From an uncultured Clostridia bacterium (GTDB lineage Bacteria; Bacillota; Clostridia; Christensenellales; Aristaeellaceae), in assembly GCA_934662505.1 (NCBI GenBank), contig CAKUKE010000003.1, positions 136,635 to 200,634 of the forward strand: 64,000 nt of DNA. The letters are read 5' to 3'. Below the pieces are notes generated by a model, which was not told the DNA's origin, searched no databases, and saw nothing but the letters and a program-made list of their open reading frames with translations. Every line of letters starts with the position of its first letter. The stretch's first letter is position 1. A program made the position numbers and the translations under genes. Positions 62,053 to 64,000 of this stretch are shown here, piece after piece.

Positions 62053-63057
62053 TCACTTTTTCTCGTCCAGCAGCATCACACCGTCGGCGGGGTTGTGGTC
62101 GATGGCGCCGACAATGCGGTGCGGAATATACGGCTCCTCGAGATAGGCAATATCTTCGTCCGTCAGCTTCACGTTCAGCGCGCCCGCCGCGTCGTCCAGA
62201 TACCGCGCTTTAGTCGCGCCCACGATGGGCGAGGCAACGCCCTTTGCCCAGTGCCACGCCAGCGCGATCTGCTGCATCTTCACGCCGTACTTTTCTGCAA
62301 GCGTATGCACACGAACAACGATCTGCATATCCTGCTCTTCCGTGCGGTCGTATTTGCCCATGGCGACCCGGTCGGTTCTGCTGCGCAGGGTATCGGCGTT
62401 CCACACGGGACGGGTCAGATGCCCTGCCGCCAGCGGACTGTAGGGCATCAGGGAAACACCCATCTGCCGGCAGAGGGGGATCAGTTCCCGTTCATCCTCC
62501 CGGTAGAGCAGGTTGTAATGGTTCTCCATCGCCTCGAACCGCGCCCAGCCGTGGTCGCGGGCGCACAGCTGCATGTTGCAGAACTGATCGCCATACATGG
62601 CGGACGCGCCCAGCGCCCGCACTTTGCCCGCCTTCACCAGCTCGTTCAGCGCCTCCATGGTTTCCTCAATGGGCGTTTCATAATCGAAGCGGTGGATGAT
62701 ATAAAGGTCGAGGTAATCCGTGCCCAGCCGCTTCAGGCTGCCGTCGATTTCCCGGTGAATGGCTTCTTTGGACAGCCTGCCCGGATTGAAATAGACCTTG
62801 GAGGCGACGACCACCCTGTCGCGGGCAACGTTCTTTTTCAGCGCTTTTCCCAGATACTCCTCGCTGGTGCCCGCAGAATAACCGTTGGCCGTGTCGAAGA
62901 AATGGATGCCCAGATTCAGGGCATGCTTCACAGCGGCTTCGGCAGCGTCTTCATCCAGCGTCCAGTCGTGCATGGTGCCGGCCTTGCCGAAGCTCATGCA
63001 GCCCACGCAGACGCTGGAAACTTCAATGTCCGTGCCTCCGGGTTTTGTATATTTCAT
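62053..63057 (-). CDS. Aldo/keto reductase
   Basis: NAD(P)H-dependent reductase of the AKR superfamily, 334 residues, without iron-sulfur extension. It has FFDTANGYSAGTSEEYLGKAL with the catalytic tyrosine, VVVASKVYF with the lysine, YLDLYIIHRFDYETP with the histidine, and SPIVGATKARYLDD at the cofactor site. The substrate may be a sugar aldehyde or a quinone-like compound; sequence alone does not say. It lies 12 bp after the flavodoxin gene, forming an operon. Confidence 0.92.
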   Translation of the reverse strand: MKYTKPGGTDIEVSSVCVGCMSFGKAGTMHDWTLDEDAAEAAVKHALNLGIHFFDTANGYSAGTSEEYLGKALKKNVARDRVVVASKVYFNPGRLSKEAIHREIDGSLKRLGTDYLDLYIIHRFDYETPIEETMEALNELVKAGKVRALGASAMYGDQFCNMQLCARDHGWARFEAMENHYNLLYREDERELIPLCRQMGVSLMPYSPLAAGHLTRPVWNADTLRSRTDRVAMGKYDRTEEQDMQIVVRVHTLAEKYGVKMQQIALAWHWAKGVASPIVGATKARYLDDAAGALNVKLTDEDIAYLEEPYIPHRIVGAIDHNPADGVMLLDEKK

Positions 63058-63069
63058 TGCGCATTCCTT

Positions 63070-63552
63070 TCACAGGGGCAGGCCGTCCACCCATTTTTGC
63101 ACGGACGCAGCACTTTCACGGCTGCTCAGGCGCCTGCCGGGCAGCCATCTGGCGTTCCCCATGCAGCAGCTTTGCAGAATGCGCTCCGTCTCCCCCATGC
63201 CGCTGCCGCCGGAGGTAGCGAAGGGCACGACCGTCTTGCCCGCAAAATCGTAGCTTTCCAGAAAGGTTTCAATGATGCGGGGCGCCTGATACCACCAGAT
63301 GGGAAAACCGACGAACACCGTGTCGTACCGCGCCATATCCGCCACCCTGTTGGCAATGGCGGGGCGGCTCTTTTCATCCTTCATTTCAAGGGTGCTGCGG
63401 CTGCCCAGGTCGTTCCAGTTCAGGTCGGCGGCGGTATAGGCCGTTTCAGGCTGCATTTCAAACAGTTCGCCGCCCGTCACGCCCGCGATGGTCTTTGCCA
63501 GCCGCGCCGTTTCGCCGCTGGCGGAAAAAAAGGCGATCAGCGTTTTATCCAT
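63070..63552 (-). CDS. Flavodoxin-like protein
   Basis: FMN-binding electron carrier, 160 residues. The N-terminal phosphate-binding loop reads IAFFSASGETARLAK; FVGFPIWWYQAPRIIETFLESYDF and VVPFATSGGSGMGETERIL match the flavodoxin_4 type. It overlaps the end of the truncated cupin gene by 8 bp and is followed by an aldo-keto reductase. Together they look like a small redox operon that may supply electrons to the reductase. The ATG has GGGGGAAAAAAG upstream. Confidence 0.92.
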   Translation of the reverse strand: MDKTLIAFFSASGETARLAKTIAGVTGGELFEMQPETAYTAADLNWNDLGSRSTLEMKDEKSRPAIANRVADMARYDTVFVGFPIWWYQAPRIIETFLESYDFAGKTVVPFATSGGSGMGETERILQSCCMGNARWLPGRRLSSRESAASVQKWVDGLPL

Positions 63553-63772
63553 GACTTTTTTCCCCCTTATTCAGCCTGCAATAGGCTGCGTCCGTCACCG
63601 GTTCGCACCATTCGTTGCGGGTATTCTCCCCCGGCACCTCCACGGCAATGTGAGAAAACCAGCTGTCGGCCTTTGCGCCGTGCCAGTGCTTGACCTCCGC
63701 CGGAATGGTCACCACCATACCGGGGGTCAGACTGACAGCAGACTTGCCTTCTTCCTGATATAAGCAGTTTCT
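63545..63772 (-). pseudogene. Truncated cupin domain gene
   Basis: The minus-strand frame reads LYQEEGKSAVSLTPGMVV, TIPAEVKHWHGAKADSWFSH and IAVEVPGENTRNEWCEPVTD up to a TAA at 63545. This is the C-terminal part of a small metal-binding cupin (KHWHG motif). Just upstream, at about 63776, the frame meets a TAG and has no start codon, so the N-terminal half is missing. The loss coincides with the serine recombinase fragment on the other strand. It would have been the first gene of the flavodoxin/reductase operon. Confidence 0.8.
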
Positions 63773-64000
63773 CGGCTATAAAAAGGGTGCGGATGGCATT
63801 CCAGAAATCGTGCCCGAGGAAGCTGCGACGATCAAGCTGATCTATCGCCTGTTCATGGAGGGAAAATCGCCTGCGTACATCGCGCGGTTCCTTTCCTCCT
63901 GCAATATTTCCTCGCCTGCCGGAAGGCCGCAATGGCGGCCCGAAACGGTAAAAAGCATTCTGTCCAACGAGAAATACAAGGGTGATGCCATCCTGCAAAA
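63759..64000 (+). mobile_element. Serine recombinase fragment
   Basis: A plus-strand frame starting YKQFLGYKKGADGIPEIVPE, and continuing AATIKLIYRLFMEGKSPAYI and QWRPETVKSILSNEKYKGDA, matches the Recombinase domain of large serine recombinases from integrative elements. It begins without a start codon, directly after a TGA at 63756-63758, in the middle of the protein, and runs off the right edge. The N-terminal catalytic resolvase domain is absent here. It is therefore the broken end of an integrated element or its remnant. Confidence 0.8.

Overview
This is a high-GC chromosomal stretch from a spore-forming, Gram-positive, Clostridia-type bacterium. The evidence is a gpr-spoIIP pair, a pro-sigma-K gene, a T-box in front of ileS, an IspH/ribosomal-S1 fusion, a DUF512-der-plsY cluster, strong AGGAGG ribosome binding sites and frequent TTG starts. 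I infer a gut-type lineage such as Christensenellales or a relative from GC content, a fucose isomerase and a hexosamine/galactose operon, but the sequence does not fix the taxon.

Layout. 1-1651 (-): a MetNI-type amino-acid importer, cut by the window edge, behind a consensus promoter and a cysteine/methionine-rich leader peptide with a terminator (probable attenuator). 1682-10420 (-): the cell-shape cluster maf-mreB-mreC-mreD-pbp2-minD-rodA. 10421-14550: a poorly coding low-GC stretch, then pcp and an ABC exporter-like fusion (-). 14723-18031 (+): cggR-pgk-tpiA without gap. 18141-21335: a coiled-coil exported protein (+), a 0.7 kb gene-free stretch and a secreted PIG-L deacetylase (-). 21425-26043: ispH-S1 fusion (-) divergent from cmk-plsC-serine hydrolase (+). 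26232-28490: fucI (+) and an HPr-like protein without the catalytic histidine (-). 28658-33375 (+): murG, T-box, ileS. 33575-38523 (-): EF-G-like GTPase, then gpr-spoIIP-murI. 38651-42001 (+): DUF512 protein, der, plsY. 42372-47762 (-): a BMP-type nucleoside importer, divergent from a DeoR regulator (+). 49147-52032 (-): uvrA. 52126-54868 (+): ylbF-like gene, mltG and sigK. 55466-60501: HAD phosphatase, AraC/PocR regulator, and a sugar nucleotidyltransferase/NahK-like kinase/galE operon. 60737-63772 (-): two aldo-keto reductases, a flavodoxin and a truncated cupin gene abutting a serine recombinase fragment at the right edge.

How the genes work together. Most of the window is core growth machinery: envelope (mre/rod, murG, murI, mltG, plsC, plsY), translation (ileS, EF-G-like), lower glycolysis, repair (uvrA) and sporulation (gpr, spoIIP, sigK). 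Accessory functions are sugar salvage and redox enzymes.

Most unusual signals. (1) The leader-peptide attenuator in front of metNI. (2) Two gene-free stretches on either side of sigK that hold degenerate direct repeats with a 60-61 bp period. The best-conserved one has a conserved half of about 27 bp and a unique half of about 34 bp, a CRISPR-like geometry with no cas genes in the window. A shared 14-bp core lies in opposite orientation on the two sides of sigK. A two-copy repeat with the same 60-bp spacing follows the deoR gene. (3) The cupin/recombinase junction at the right edge.
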